Source: Actinomadura alba
GTDB lineage: Bacteria; Actinomycetota; Actinomycetes; Streptosporangiales; Streptosporangiaceae
DNA length: 64,000 bases
NCBI RefSeq assembly: GCF_014323705.1
Contig: NZ_JABVEC010000029.1
Coordinates: 24,106-88,105, forward strand
Reading direction: 5' to 3'
The notes beneath the pieces were generated by a model that searched no databases, was not told where the DNA came from, and was given only the letters and a program-made list of their open reading frames with translations. The position numbers and the translations under genes were made by a program. Position 1 is the stretch's first letter; every line of letters starts with the position of its first letter. Positions 25,706 through 34,388 of the stretch are shown piece by piece.

Positions 25706-26617
25706 ATGACAGGTCACGAAGTGGACATGCCGGACCCCCAGGTCCGGGAGCGGATCGCGTTCGGCGCCAACGGATGGCACATACTCGGCGGCACCGTCGT
25801 CGCCGTCCTCGGCGGCGCCGCACTGACCGCGAGCGGCACGCCGCTGGGCGGCTCGGTCAACGGAGGCCTGATCGCCATCGGCGTGGTGGTGATCGTGGCC
25901 GGGTTGATACTGGGCGGGGGGCTGACCCCGGTCGCGCCCGGCGAGGCACGGGTTCTGCAGTTGCTCGGGCGCTACACCGGGACGGTCCGCACCGACGGGC
26001 TGCGCTGGGTCAACCCGATCGCCATGAGGCGCCGGATCTCCACCCGGATCCGCAATCACGAGACCGACGTGGCGAAGGTGAACGACGCCGACGGCAACCC
26101 GATCGAGATAGCGGCCGTCGTGGTGTGGCAGGTGGAGGACACCGCGCGGGCGTTCTTCGAGGTGGACGACTTCGTCGAGTTCGTCGCCATCCAGACCGAG
26201 ACCGCCGTGCGGCACATCGCCAACTCCTACCCCTACGACGCGCACGTGCCGGGCCGGCTGTCGCTGCGGGACAACGCCGACGAGATCACCGCGAAGCTCT
26301 CCAGCGAGATCGGGGCCCGCGTGGCGAGCGCCGGTGTGCGGGTCATCGAGTCGCGGATCACGCATCTGGCGTACGCCCCCGAGATCGCCCAGGCGATGCT
26401 GCGCCGCCAGCAGGCCGGAGCGGTGGTGGCGGCCCGGCAGCGGATCGTCGAGGGCGCGGTCGGCATGGTCGAGGCCGCGCTCACCCGGCTGGACCAGCAG
26501 CACGTCGTCGACCTGGACGAGGAGCGGAAGGCCGCCATGGTCAGCAACCTGCTGGTCGTGCTCTGCAGCGACCACCAGGTCCAGCCCGTGGTGAACACCG
26601 GCTCTCTCTACCAGTGA
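25706..26617 (+). CDS. SPFH/Band-7 (stomatin-like) membrane protein
   Basis: A 303-residue protein with two N-terminal membrane segments (about 27-45 and 52-72) and an SPFH domain: LTPVAPGEARVLQLLGRYTGTV, GLRWVNPIA, RIRNHETDVAKVNDADGNPIEIAAVVVWQVEDTARAFFEVDDF, VIESRITHLAYAPEIAQAMLRRQQAGAVVAARQRIVEGAV. Such proteins form large membrane rings and microdomains. ATG 25706 has GAGGAGGA upstream. The stop overlaps the GTG of the ribbon-helix-helix gene and a GPP34 gene follows, so the three are one operon. Confidence 0.92.
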   Translation: MTGHEVDMPDPQVRERIAFGANGWHILGGTVVAVLGGAALTASGTPLGGSVNGGLIAIGVVVIVAGLILGGGLTPVAPGEARVLQLLGRYTGTVRTDGLRWVNPIAMRRRISTRIRNHETDVAKVNDADGNPIEIAAVVVWQVEDTARAFFEVDDFVEFVAIQTETAVRHIANSYPYDAHVPGRLSLRDNADEITAKLSSEIGARVASAGVRVIESRITHLAYAPEIAQAMLRRQQAGAVVAARQRIVEGAVGMVEAALTRLDQQHVVDLDEERKAAMVSNLLVVLCSDHQVQPVVNTGSLYQ

Positions 26618-26850
26618 CGGGCGAACGAAAGAAGATCCTGCTCCGGATGGACCCCGGGGTACACGATGCGCTGGCCAGGTGGGCGGGCGACGAATTGCGC
26701 AGCACCAACGCGCAGATCGAGTTCCTCCTGCGGAAGGCACTGGCCGACGCGGGGCGACTCCCCGGCTCCGTGGGCCGGATGCGCCGCCCCGGGCGGCCCC
26801 CGAAGGAACGCGCCTCCGAACCAACACCGGAAGAACCCCCCGAGGAGTAG
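26614..26850 (+). CDS. Small ribbon-helix-helix (Arc/MetJ-like) protein
   Basis: A 78-residue protein beginning with GTG 26614, which shares four bases (GTGA) with the stop of the SPFH gene. KKILLRMDPGVHDALARWAGDELRSTNAQIEFLLRKALADAG has the beta-strand/helix/helix pattern of Arc-type DNA-binding domains; the tail is Pro/Glu-rich (GRPPKERASEPTPEEPPEE). It may be an autoregulator of the operon or an adaptor; no toxin partner is evident unless GPP34 plays that part. Confidence 0.8.
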   Translation: MTGERKKILLRMDPGVHDALARWAGDELRSTNAQIEFLLRKALADAGRLPGSVGRMRRPGRPPKERASEPTPEEPPEE

Positions 26851-26853
26851 GAC

Positions 26854-27486
26854 ATGAACGTCCCGGACTCTCTGCCCGGCAGGCTCTACCTGCTCGCCTA
26901 TGACACGAACAAGCAGAAGATCCGCTGCGGCGACCTCGGGTACCTGCTGCGTGCCGCGGCCCTCGCCGACCTCTATCTGAGCGGCCACCTCACCGAGGAG
27001 TCGGGCCGGCCACGGGTGTTCGTGCGGCGGCCCGGCCCGGACCCCATGCTCGACGCCCTGCTCCGGCAGATCGCCGACTCCCGGCCTCGCCCGTGGACCC
27101 ATTGGGTGCGCAAGGGCTCCCGCGGCATGGTGCGGACGGTGCGGGACCGCCTGGTCGCCGAGAACTGGATCCGGGTCGAGCCGCGACGCCGGTTCGGCAT
27201 CGTCCGCAGCCACCAGGTGACGGTGCGCGACCCGCGGGTCGTGACGCGGCTCACCCGCGGCGTGTCGACGGTGCTGCGCGGGGGCCGGCCGGCCGGGCGC
27301 GTCGATCCGTACGAGGCGGCGGCGGCCGCGCTCTCCGCCAACGGGGAACTCGGGGCCGTCCTGACCCGCAAGGAGCGACGCAGGCACAAGCAGCGGATCA
27401 ACGAGCTCAGCGCCGTCACCGGACCCGCGGCCATCGCTTTGCACAAGGCGATCCAGCAGAAGCGCGCCGTACAGTTCTCGAGCTGA
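26854..27486 (+). CDS. GPP34 (GOLPH3/Vps74-like) family protein
   Basis: A 210-residue protein starting 3 bases after the previous stop. LPGRLYLLAYDTNKQKI at the N terminus, LGYLLRAAALADLYLSGHL, and VRDRLVAENWIRVEPRRRFG follow the GPP34 fold, known in eukaryotes as a phosphatidylinositol-4-phosphate-binding Golgi protein. Actinobacteria carry many copies of unknown function. Coupling to a stomatin-like protein suggests a role at membranes. Confidence 0.88.
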   Translation: MNVPDSLPGRLYLLAYDTNKQKIRCGDLGYLLRAAALADLYLSGHLTEESGRPRVFVRRPGPDPMLDALLRQIADSRPRPWTHWVRKGSRGMVRTVRDRLVAENWIRVEPRRRFGIVRSHQVTVRDPRVVTRLTRGVSTVLRGGRPAGRVDPYEAAAAALSANGELGAVLTRKERRRHKQRINELSAVTGPAAIALHKAIQQKRAVQFSS

Positions 27487-27587
27487 CTCCGCTGAAGCCG
27501 CCGGTCAGATCGACAAACCTGGAAATTCCAGCAAATCGCCTCTTCAGTGCGAGCTGACCCAGTCTTCCACATTTCATTACTTAGAGG

Positions 27588-27617
27588 TTGACAGACAGCA
27601 AGCTGACATCTTGTCAG
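27588..27617 (+). promoter_or_regulatory. TGACA/TGTCA motif cluster upstream of the S1 protease gene
   Basis: TTGACA at 27588-27593 could be a -35 element. CTGACA-TCT-TGTCAG (27603-27617) is a perfect dyad immediately downstream, giving three TGACA half-sites in 30 bp. The gap to the start (GTG 27713) also holds two GATGCATCA copies (27671-27679 and 27685-27693). It probably includes the promoter and an operator; the regulator is unknown. Confidence 0.45.
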
Positions 27618-27712
27618 ATTATCCCTCTTGCCCCTCCGCTTATCTTTTCTTCACTATTGCGGAGGCCCCAGATGCATCACCCCGGATGCATCAATCCCCC
27701 GCAGGAGGCCCC

Positions 27713-28762
27713 GTGAAGTCCCGTATCACTGCAATCGCCCTGTCCACAGGCGTGATGGCGGCGCTGCTCGCCGCGGCGCCGTACGCGCAGGCGGCACCGG
27801 CCGCCTCAGTGGTCAAGGCGGACCTGGCGACCCTCTCCACCACTCTCGAGCAGCAGCTCGGGGCGCGGAGCGCCGGTTCCTACGTCGACGCCAAGTCCGG
27901 ACGGCTCGTCGTCAACGTGACCGACAGCGCCGCGGCGCAGACCGTGACCGCGGCCGGCGGAGTGGCGAAGACCGTCGCCCGCAGCGGCGCTGACCTGCAG
28001 AAGGTCACCAGTGCCCTCAACCGCTCGGCCAAGATCGGCGGTACCGCGTGGGCGGTCGATCCGGCCAGCAACCAGGTCCTGATCTCCCTCGACGAGTCGG
28101 TCAAGGGGGCGAAGCTCGCCAAGGTCAAGGCGGTCGCCGCGAAGTTCGGCGATGCGGCCCGCATCGAGCGCGTCGCCGGCAAGTTCACCCCGCTCATCGC
28201 CGGAGGGCAGGCCATCTACTCGGGCGGCTCCCGCTGCTCGCTCGGCTTCAACGTGCGCAGCAGCAGCGGCACCCAGTACTTCCTGACCGCCGGGCACTGC
28301 ACGAACATCGGTTCGACGTGGACCAATGGCAGCACGACGCTCGGTACCCGGGCCGGCACCAGCTTCCCGGGCAACGACTACGGCATCGTGCAGTACACCA
28401 ACAGCACTATCGCCAAGGAAGGGTCGGTCTACCTGTACGGCGGCGGCTACCAGGACATCACCTCGGCGACCACCCCGGCCGTCGGGCAGTCCGTACGGCG
28501 TAGCGGCAGCACCACCGGCGTCCGGAGCGGCACGGTGACCGCGCTCAACCAGACCGTGACCTACTCCGGCAGCGGCACCGTGTCCGGCCTGATCAGGACC
28601 AACGCCTGCGCCGAGCCGGGCGACAGCGGCGGCTCCCTGTACTGGGGTACGACCGCGTACGGTCTCACCTCCGGCGGCAGCGGCAACTGCACCGTTGGTG
28701 GCACCACGTTCTTCCAGCCGGTGACCGAGGCACTGAGCGTCTACGGCGTCAGCGTCTACTGA
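27713..28762 (+). CDS. Secreted S1-family serine protease (streptogrisin/alpha-lytic type)
   Basis: A 349-residue pre-pro-protease. Signal peptide about 1-27 (ending PYAQA), a propeptide to about 160 that includes an alpha-lytic-type folding segment, and a mature chymotrypsin-fold domain starting near IAGGQAIYSGG. The catalytic triad is His195 (TAGHC), Asp222 (GNDYGIV) and Ser305 (EPGDSGGSL), with Cys pairs placed as in streptogrisins. GTG 27713 has AGGAGG just upstream. A clear terminator follows. Confidence 0.95.
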   Translation: MKSRITAIALSTGVMAALLAAAPYAQAAPAASVVKADLATLSTTLEQQLGARSAGSYVDAKSGRLVVNVTDSAAAQTVTAAGGVAKTVARSGADLQKVTSALNRSAKIGGTAWAVDPASNQVLISLDESVKGAKLAKVKAVAAKFGDAARIERVAGKFTPLIAGGQAIYSGGSRCSLGFNVRSSSGTQYFLTAGHCTNIGSTWTNGSTTLGTRAGTSFPGNDYGIVQYTNSTIAKEGSVYLYGGGYQDITSATTPAVGQSVRRSGSTTGVRSGTVTALNQTVTYSGSGTVSGLIRTNACAEPGDSGGSLYWGTTAYGLTSGGSGNCTVGGTTFFQPVTEALSVYGVSVY

Positions 28763-28780
28763 CCGGTACTCCCGTTCGAT

Positions 28781-28820
28781 CAGCCGGGCTCCGGATTCCC
28801 CGCCCACCGGAGCCCGGCTG
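28781..28820 (+). terminator. Terminator after the S1 protease gene
   Basis: A perfect 14-bp stem, CAGCCGGGCTCCGG (28781-28794) against CCGGAGCCCGGCTG (28807-28820), with a 12-base loop, 18 bp after the stop codon. Confidence 0.85.
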
Positions 28821-28990
28821 CCGGTCTTCCGGCCGCCGTCAGACCCCCCTCCTCGACACGCAGGACATAGGACGCAGGGCACAGGAGCCGCCCGAGGTGC
28901 TGATGAGCCAGGTGCGGCTGACGGGATCGAAGAGCACGTGTGATATTGAACACTCGACGTTCGGGTCCGGCCACCCCGTTACTCACCGGT

Positions 28991-28996
28991 TAACAT
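28991..28996 (+). promoter_or_regulatory. -10 box of a probable leaderless transcript (CocE-type hydrolase)
   Basis: TAACAT ends 7 bases before ATG 29004 and no ribosome-binding site precedes the gene, the arrangement expected when transcription starts at the start codon. Confidence 0.5.
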
Positions 28997-29003
28997 CGGG
29001 GGT

Positions 29004-30644
29004 ATGGAGCCTTTGGGGTTGGCTCGGCGGCTGGGGGCGGTCGCGATGCGGCTCCCGCGCGGCACTCATCATGTCGCGGTCCGGCGCGACCTGGCCGTCC
29101 CGGTCGCCGAGGGCATCGTGCTGCTGACCGATCACTACATGCCCGTGGGCGTGGGCCGCGCGCCGACGGTCCTGGTCCGTTCCCCATACGGCCGGCGAGG
29201 GCCCTTCGGAACGATGTGCGGCCATGTCTTCGCCGAACACGGCTTTCAGGCCGTGGTGCAGAGCGTCCGCGGCGGGTTCGGCTCCGGTGGCGTGTTCGAT
29301 CCGCTCGGGGACGAGCGCGACGACGGCCTCGCCACCGTCGAGTGGCTCCGCGCGCAACCGTGGTTCGACGGGACGTTCGCCATGTACGGCCCGAGCTACC
29401 TGGGCTTCGCGCAGTGGGCGATCGCGGCCGACGTGGGTCCCGAGCTGAAGGCGATGGCCACCCAGGTGACCGCCTCGCAGTTCCGCGACGCGATGTACTA
29501 CGGCGGCGGGTTCGCCCTCGAGTCAACGCTGTCGTGGGTCGACCTGACGGCGCGCATGAAGCATCCGCTCTCGGGGCTGACGGCGGCGTTCGTGTCGCCG
29601 CGCCGGGCCCGGCGCGCCGCGCTCTCGGGCCGTCCGCTGGCCGAGCTCGACGCGCTCGCGACCGGGGTACAGAGCAGGTTCTTCCAGGACGTGCTCGAGA
29701 ACGGCCCGGAGACGCCGTTCTGGGCGAAGCGGGACTTCAGCGCCACCGTCGCCAAGGTCGACGCGCCGGTCAACATGATGGGCGGCTGGTACGACGTCTT
29801 CCTGCCGTGGCAGCTCAAGGACTACGCGGCTCTGCGCGCGGCCGGCCGACGGCCGTACCTCACGATCGGCCCGTGGTTCCACTCCGACGGCCGGATCATG
29901 CGCGCGGCCGTGGCCGAGGCGCTCGCCTGGTTCCGCGCGCACCTCGCCGACGATCCTTCGGACCTGCGGGAGAAGCCCGTCCGGCTGTACGTGACAGGGG
30001 CGCAGGAGTGGCGGGAGTTCACCGACTGGCCGGTGCCGGGCGTCCGTGAGGAACGCTGGCGGCTGCAGCCGGACGGCGCGCTCGCCCCGCACGACCCGCC
30101 CGAGTCGGCGCCCGACACCTACCGTTACGACCCGGCGCATCCGACGCCGTGCATCTCCGGCCCCTCGATCCTCGGGAACGGCAAGCCGGCCGACCAGCGC
30201 AGGCTGGAGAGCCGCCATGACGTGCTGACCTTCACCGGCCCGGTGCTGACCGACGATCTGGAGATCATCGGTCCGGTGCGCGCGGACCTGTACGTACGGT
30301 CCGATCGCGTGCACACCGACTTCGTCGTACGGCTGTGCGACGTCGCCCCGAACGGCGAGTCGCTCAACCTGTGCGAGGGCATGCGGCGGCTCACGCCGGG
30401 CGCGCCCGAGGCCGACGGCGACGGCGTGCGGCGGGTCGCCGTGGAGCTGTGGCCGGCCGCGCACCGCTTCCAGGCCGGGCACCGCGTCCGGCTTCAGGTG
30501 TGCAGCGGCGCCTACCCGAGAGTGGCCCGCAACCCGGGCACCGGCGCCGCCCTCGGCACGGCCGCCCGCATGGTCACCGCCGATCAGGAGATCTTCCACG
30601 CCCCGGACCGGCCGTCCGCGATCGTGCTGCCCGTCGCCGACTAG
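29004..30644 (+). CDS. CocE/NonD family hydrolase
   Basis: A 546-residue enzyme of the X-Pro dipeptidyl-peptidase/cocaine-esterase family. The alpha/beta-hydrolase part has the nucleophile motif YGPSYLGFAQW (Ser about 134), preceded by VRGGFGSGGVFDPLGDERDDG; the C-terminal half is the jelly-roll domain (SGPSILGNGKPADQRRLESRHDVLTFTGPVL...VRADLYVRSD). No signal peptide is seen, so it is probably cytoplasmic. It would cleave ester or amide bonds of small molecules; the substrate is unknown. Confidence 0.92.
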   Translation: MEPLGLARRLGAVAMRLPRGTHHVAVRRDLAVPVAEGIVLLTDHYMPVGVGRAPTVLVRSPYGRRGPFGTMCGHVFAEHGFQAVVQSVRGGFGSGGVFDPLGDERDDGLATVEWLRAQPWFDGTFAMYGPSYLGFAQWAIAADVGPELKAMATQVTASQFRDAMYYGGGFALESTLSWVDLTARMKHPLSGLTAAFVSPRRARRAALSGRPLAELDALATGVQSRFFQDVLENGPETPFWAKRDFSATVAKVDAPVNMMGGWYDVFLPWQLKDYAALRAAGRRPYLTIGPWFHSDGRIMRAAVAEALAWFRAHLADDPSDLREKPVRLYVTGAQEWREFTDWPVPGVREERWRLQPDGALAPHDPPESAPDTYRYDPAHPTPCISGPSILGNGKPADQRRLESRHDVLTFTGPVLTDDLEIIGPVRADLYVRSDRVHTDFVVRLCDVAPNGESLNLCEGMRRLTPGAPEADGDGVRRVAVELWPAAHRFQAGHRVRLQVCSGAYPRVARNPGTGAALGTAARMVTADQEIFHAPDRPSAIVLPVAD

Positions 30645-30681
30645 GGCCGGCTGCGGCGGGCGTAAAGCCCTAGGGCCCGGC

Positions 30682-30724
30682 GAGCCCTCGACGGCTCTGT
30701 CTAAGTGAGCCCTCGACGGCTCTG
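30682..30724. repeat. Two direct copies of an 18-bp hairpin sequence
   Basis: GAGCCCTCGACGGCTCTG occurs at 30682-30699 and 30707-30724. Each copy contains the dyad GAGCC-CTCGAC-GGCTC. It lies between the hydrolase stop and the DUF1349 start, so it may act as a double terminator or a binding site. Confidence 0.7.
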
Positions 30725-30788
30725 GCGAAGTGCAGCAGAATCGAGCCGGGGGAATGATCAGCGCCGAGGAGTGCCGCCGAGGAGTGCC

Positions 30789-31391
30789 ATGGACGAGCCG
30801 ATCGACCTCAGCCCCGTGCCCGTGCCCATGCGGTGGCTCCTGACCCCCAAGGACTGGAGCGTCTCGGACGGCGCCCTCACCATCACCGCAGGTCCGCGGA
30901 CCGACCTGTTCGTCGATCCCGAGACCGGTGTGAAGACCGTCACCGCACCCGCCCTCACGGCACCACTGCCCGGCGACTTCACGCTGAGCGCCCGGGTGCG
31001 GGCCGACCTCACGGCCGATTTCGATGCCGGGGTCCTGATGCTCTGGGCGAATCCGCGCGCCTGGGCCAAGCTCTGCCTCGAACGCTCTCCCCAGGGCGAG
31101 TCCACGATCGTCTCGGTCGTCACCCGCGACGTCTCCGACGACTGCAACTCCTTCACCGTGGACGGCGACCACGTGTGGTTGCGGATCTCGCGGTTCGGCG
31201 GGACCTTCGCCTTCCACGCCGCCACGGACGGACGGTACTGGCGGCTGATCCGGCTCTTCGCCCATGACGAGGCGCAGCGGATGAGCGTCGGCTTCCTCGC
31301 CCAGTCGCCCACCGGCGACGGGTGCGGCGTGACCTTCGACGACATCCGCTACTCCCCCGGCCGCCCCGCCGATCTGCGCAACGGCGACTGA
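30789..31391 (+). CDS. DUF1349 domain protein
   Basis: A 200-residue beta-sandwich (concanavalin-like) protein. WSVSDGALTITAGPRTDLFVDPETG, FDAGVLMLWANPRAWAKLCLE, ESTIVSVVTRDVSDDCNS and GTFAFHAATDGRYWRLIRLF are typical of DUF1349. No signal peptide. Members are sometimes linked to carbohydrate binding or metabolism, but function is not established. ATG 30789 follows GAGGAG by 4 bases. Confidence 0.85.
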   Translation: MDEPIDLSPVPVPMRWLLTPKDWSVSDGALTITAGPRTDLFVDPETGVKTVTAPALTAPLPGDFTLSARVRADLTADFDAGVLMLWANPRAWAKLCLERSPQGESTIVSVVTRDVSDDCNSFTVDGDHVWLRISRFGGTFAFHAATDGRYWRLIRLFAHDEAQRMSVGFLAQSPTGDGCGVTFDDIRYSPGRPADLRNGD

Positions 31392-31421
31392 CCCGGAGCC
31401 CCGTCCGGCCGTGGCCGGTGG

Positions 31422-31427
31422 GATACT
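31422..31427 (+). promoter_or_regulatory. -10 box of a probable leaderless transcript (LuxR/LAL gene)
   Basis: GATACT ends 6 bases before GTG 31434 and no ribosome site is present. A short dyad CCGGCC-GT-GGCCGG (31407-31420) sits just upstream. Confidence 0.45.
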
Positions 31428-31433
31428 CGGCCT

Positions 31434-34373
31434 GTGCTCGAACAGTATGCGAACGGCGGGCTGGTCGGTCGGGCCGCCGAGCTGGGAATGCTGGTGCGGG
31501 CGCTCGAAAAGGCCGCGTCGGGTCAGGCCGGCGTGGTTCTCGTCAGTGGCGATGCCGGCGTCGGCAAGACGCGCCTGGTCGGCGAGCTGGCCGAGGTGGC
31601 CCGCTCGCGTGGCCACACCGTCCTGAGCGGCCAGTGCGCCGAGCTCGGTGAGGCCATGCCCTACCTGCCGCTGGCCGACGCGCTCAGAGCCGCGGCCCGC
31701 GCTCCTGAGACCGCGTCGTCGCTGCTCGAGGCACTGCGCGCCCGGCCGGTGCTCGGCCGGTTGCTGCCCGACGGGGACGTCGATCCGGCCGATCAGGGTG
31801 GTGCCGAGCTCGCGCAGCAGCAGCTGTTCGGAGCGGTCCTCGGCCTGCTGGGCGAGCTGTCCGACACCGAGCCGGTCCTGCTCGTGTTCGAGGACCTGCA
31901 CTGGGCCGACCGCTCGACCCGCGATCTGCTGACCTTCCTCAGCCGGGTGCTCCAGCGCGAGCGGGTGTGCCTCGTCGGCACCTACCGCAGTGACGATCTG
32001 CCCCGGCGGCATCCGATGCGCTCGGCCATCGCCGAGCTGCTCCGGCTGCCGAACGTGATCGGCGCCGACCTGCGGCCGTTGCGTCCGACCGAGATGGCCG
32101 CCTACCTGGTCACGTTGCAGGGCGGCGATGGCGCGCGCCCCGCGGCGGACGTGCTCGACCGGGTCATCCAGCGGGCCGAGGGCAACGCTTTCTACGCCGA
32201 AGAGCTGCTGGCGGCCGCGTGCACCGGTGAGGAGCTTCCCGCCGGCCTCGCCGACCTGCTGCTGTCGAGGGTCGAGCGGCTGTCGGAGATCGCCCAGCGG
32301 GTCGTCCGGATCGCGGCGGTGGGCGGCCGGCGGGTCGACGACGACCTCGTGCGCGAGGTGTCGGGACTCGAGGCGGAGCCCTACGAGCAGGCACTCCGCG
32401 AGATCGTGTCGCACCAGCTGCTGGTGCCCGACGGCGGTGGCTACGTGTTCCGGCACGCCCTCCTGCGCGAGGCCGTGCACGCCGATCTGCTGCCCGGCGA
32501 ACGCACCCGCTTGCACGCGGCGTTCGCCGCGCTGCTGGCCGAGCCCGGGCCCGGTCGCCCTGCGCACCCGGCCGCCGAGCTGGCCTACCACAGCCTGGCC
32601 AGCCACGACCTGGACGGCGCCTTCACGGCGTCGGTCGAGGCGGGGCGCCAGGCCGAGCGCCTCGCGGCGCCCGCCGAGGCGCACGAGCACTTCGATCAGG
32701 CGCTGTCGCTGTGGGACGTGGTCACCGAGCCCGAGCGCCGCGCCGGGATGGACCGCCCGCACCTCGCGCTGCGCACCGCCGCCGCGGCCTCGTACAGCGG
32801 CGACGCGCGTCGCGCCGTGACCCAGCTGCGGCGGCTGCGGGAGACGCTCGACCCGGCCGCCGACCAGACGCTCTACGCCGAAGTGTCGGAGCGGTTCGCC
32901 CACTACCTGTCCGACAGCGATGACGACGTGCAGGCGGCCGAGACGGCGCGCGGGATCATCGAGATGCTGCCCGCCGACACTCCGAGCCCGGAACGGGCGC
33001 GGGCGCTCACCACGTACACCCGCACCGTGCTGTTCACCGAGCGGCACGAGGAGATCCCGGCCCTGGCCGAGGAGGCCATCGCCATCGCGCGGGCGACCGG
33101 TACCGCCGATGCCGAGGCCGGTGCCCTGGTGAACCTCGGTCTCCACACCGAGATCGGCGGCGATCTGGCACGCGCCGAGCGGCTGTTCAGCGAGGCGCGC
33201 GCCGCGGCCGGGCGGGTGGGCGACCTCACCGTGGCCCTCCGCGCCCACTACCACGTCGCGAGAGCCGAGTATGACCGGGCCGAGCTGACCGCCGCCGCCC
33301 GCAGCGCCGACAGTGGCGTCCGGCTGGCGATCGACTCCGGGCTGGCCTGGAGCGTCTACGGCATCGACCTGCGCTTCCTGCAGTACCTCGTCCACTACAC
33401 GGCCGGCGACTGGGACCGGGCCGAGGCGCTCTCGGACAGCTTCCCGATCCGGGTCGGCACCACCGCCGAGGCTCAGGTGTCGGCGTACGCCCTGTTCATC
33501 GAGGTGGCGCGGGGCAGCGCCACCGCACGGGAACGGCTGTCCTGGCTGCGGCCGTTCTGGGGCGAGGACAGCCTGGTCGCCTACATCGCCCGTGGGCTGG
33601 CCGCCGAGCTGGCCTTCGCCGAGGGCGACGAGCACACAGCCCTGGAGCATGTCAGCGCCGTGATCAGGGCCATGGGGCCGGGCGACGCCGGCATCATCCG
33701 GGTGGCCGCCACCGGGCTGGGCGTCCACGCCGAACGGGCACTGCGGGCCCGGGCCGCCGGTGACGGCCAGGCCGAGGCGGCCGCGCTGCGGGCGGCGGGC
33801 GACCTCGCCGAGCGGGCCCGCTGGGCGGCGGCGAACATCGCGAGCGGGCCGCGCCTGTGGCTCGGGTTCGAAGGCCGCGCCTGGCTGGCCCGGGCGGAGG
33901 CCGAATGGCACCGGGCCCGGGGCGACGACGACCCGAAGCTGTGGCGCGGAGTGGTCGAGGCCTTCGACTACGGGTTCCCCTACGAGGAGGCGCGGTCCCG
34001 GCTGCGGCTCGCTGGGGCACTGCTCGAGCGTGGGCGGCGTGAGGAGGCCGAAGACGAGTGGCGGCTGGCCACCGCCGAGGCCGGCCGGCTCGACGCCGTC
34101 CCGCTGCGCAAGGCACTTCGCGACCTCGGCCACCGGGCCCGGTTCGGCACGGCCGAGCGCGCCGAGGCGGCGGGACCGCTGGCGACGCTGACCAGCCGCG
34201 AGCGCGAGGTGCTCAGGCTGGTCGCCGACGGCGACAACAACCGTGAGATCGCGGCGGCGCTGTTCATCTCACCCAAGACGGCCAGCGTGCACGTGTCCAA
34301 CATCCTCGCCAAGCTCGAGGTCGCCAGCCGCACGCAGGCCGCCGCGATCGCCCACCGCGAGGGCTTCGGCTGA
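31434..34373 (+). CDS. LAL-type LuxR-family regulator with ATPase domain
   Basis: A 979-residue large ATP-binding LuxR regulator. The N-terminal AAA domain has Walker A SGDAGVGKTRLV (about 37-48) and Walker B LLVFEDLHWAD; the middle is a long helical repeat (TPR-like) region; the C-terminal helix-turn-helix (about 915-979) reads LTSREREVLRLVADGDNNREIAAALFISPKTASVHVSNILAKL. Such proteins are activators of metabolite and secondary-metabolite genes and respond to a ligand through the central region. No biosynthetic cluster is adjacent, so the target is unknown. Confidence 0.93.
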   Translation: MLEQYANGGLVGRAAELGMLVRALEKAASGQAGVVLVSGDAGVGKTRLVGELAEVARSRGHTVLSGQCAELGEAMPYLPLADALRAAARAPETASSLLEALRARPVLGRLLPDGDVDPADQGGAELAQQQLFGAVLGLLGELSDTEPVLLVFEDLHWADRSTRDLLTFLSRVLQRERVCLVGTYRSDDLPRRHPMRSAIAELLRLPNVIGADLRPLRPTEMAAYLVTLQGGDGARPAADVLDRVIQRAEGNAFYAEELLAAACTGEELPAGLADLLLSRVERLSEIAQRVVRIAAVGGRRVDDDLVREVSGLEAEPYEQALREIVSHQLLVPDGGGYVFRHALLREAVHADLLPGERTRLHAAFAALLAEPGPGRPAHPAAELAYHSLASHDLDGAFTASVEAGRQAERLAAPAEAHEHFDQALSLWDVVTEPERRAGMDRPHLALRTAAAASYSGDARRAVTQLRRLRETLDPAADQTLYAEVSERFAHYLSDSDDDVQAAETARGIIEMLPADTPSPERARALTTYTRTVLFTERHEEIPALAEEAIAIARATGTADAEAGALVNLGLHTEIGGDLARAERLFSEARAAAGRVGDLTVALRAHYHVARAEYDRAELTAAARSADSGVRLAIDSGLAWSVYGIDLRFLQYLVHYTAGDWDRAEALSDSFPIRVGTTAEAQVSAYALFIEVARGSATARERLSWLRPFWGEDSLVAYIARGLAAELAFAEGDEHTALEHVSAVIRAMGPGDAGIIRVAATGLGVHAERALRARAAGDGQAEAAALRAAGDLAERARWAAANIASGPRLWLGFEGRAWLARAEAEWHRARGDDDPKLWRGVVEAFDYGFPYEEARSRLRLAGALLERGRREEAEDEWRLATAEAGRLDAVPLRKALRDLGHRARFGTAERAEAAGPLATLTSREREVLRLVADGDNNREIAAALFISPKTASVHVSNILAKLEVASRTQAAAIAHREGFG

Positions 34374-34388
34374 CGGACCGGCCGGGGT

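Noticed and set aside
25774..26613. Alternative plus frame extending the ribbon-helix-helix protein upstream through the SPFH gene
   Set aside because: The upstream part is Arg/Gly-rich nonsense; the real product begins at GTG 26614, which overlaps the SPFH stop.
29523..34133. Very long minus-strand frame (1536 codons)
   Set aside because: It is antisense to the CocE hydrolase, DUF1349 and LAL genes and follows from G/C-rich third positions; the composition is Arg/Gly/Pro/His-rich without motifs.
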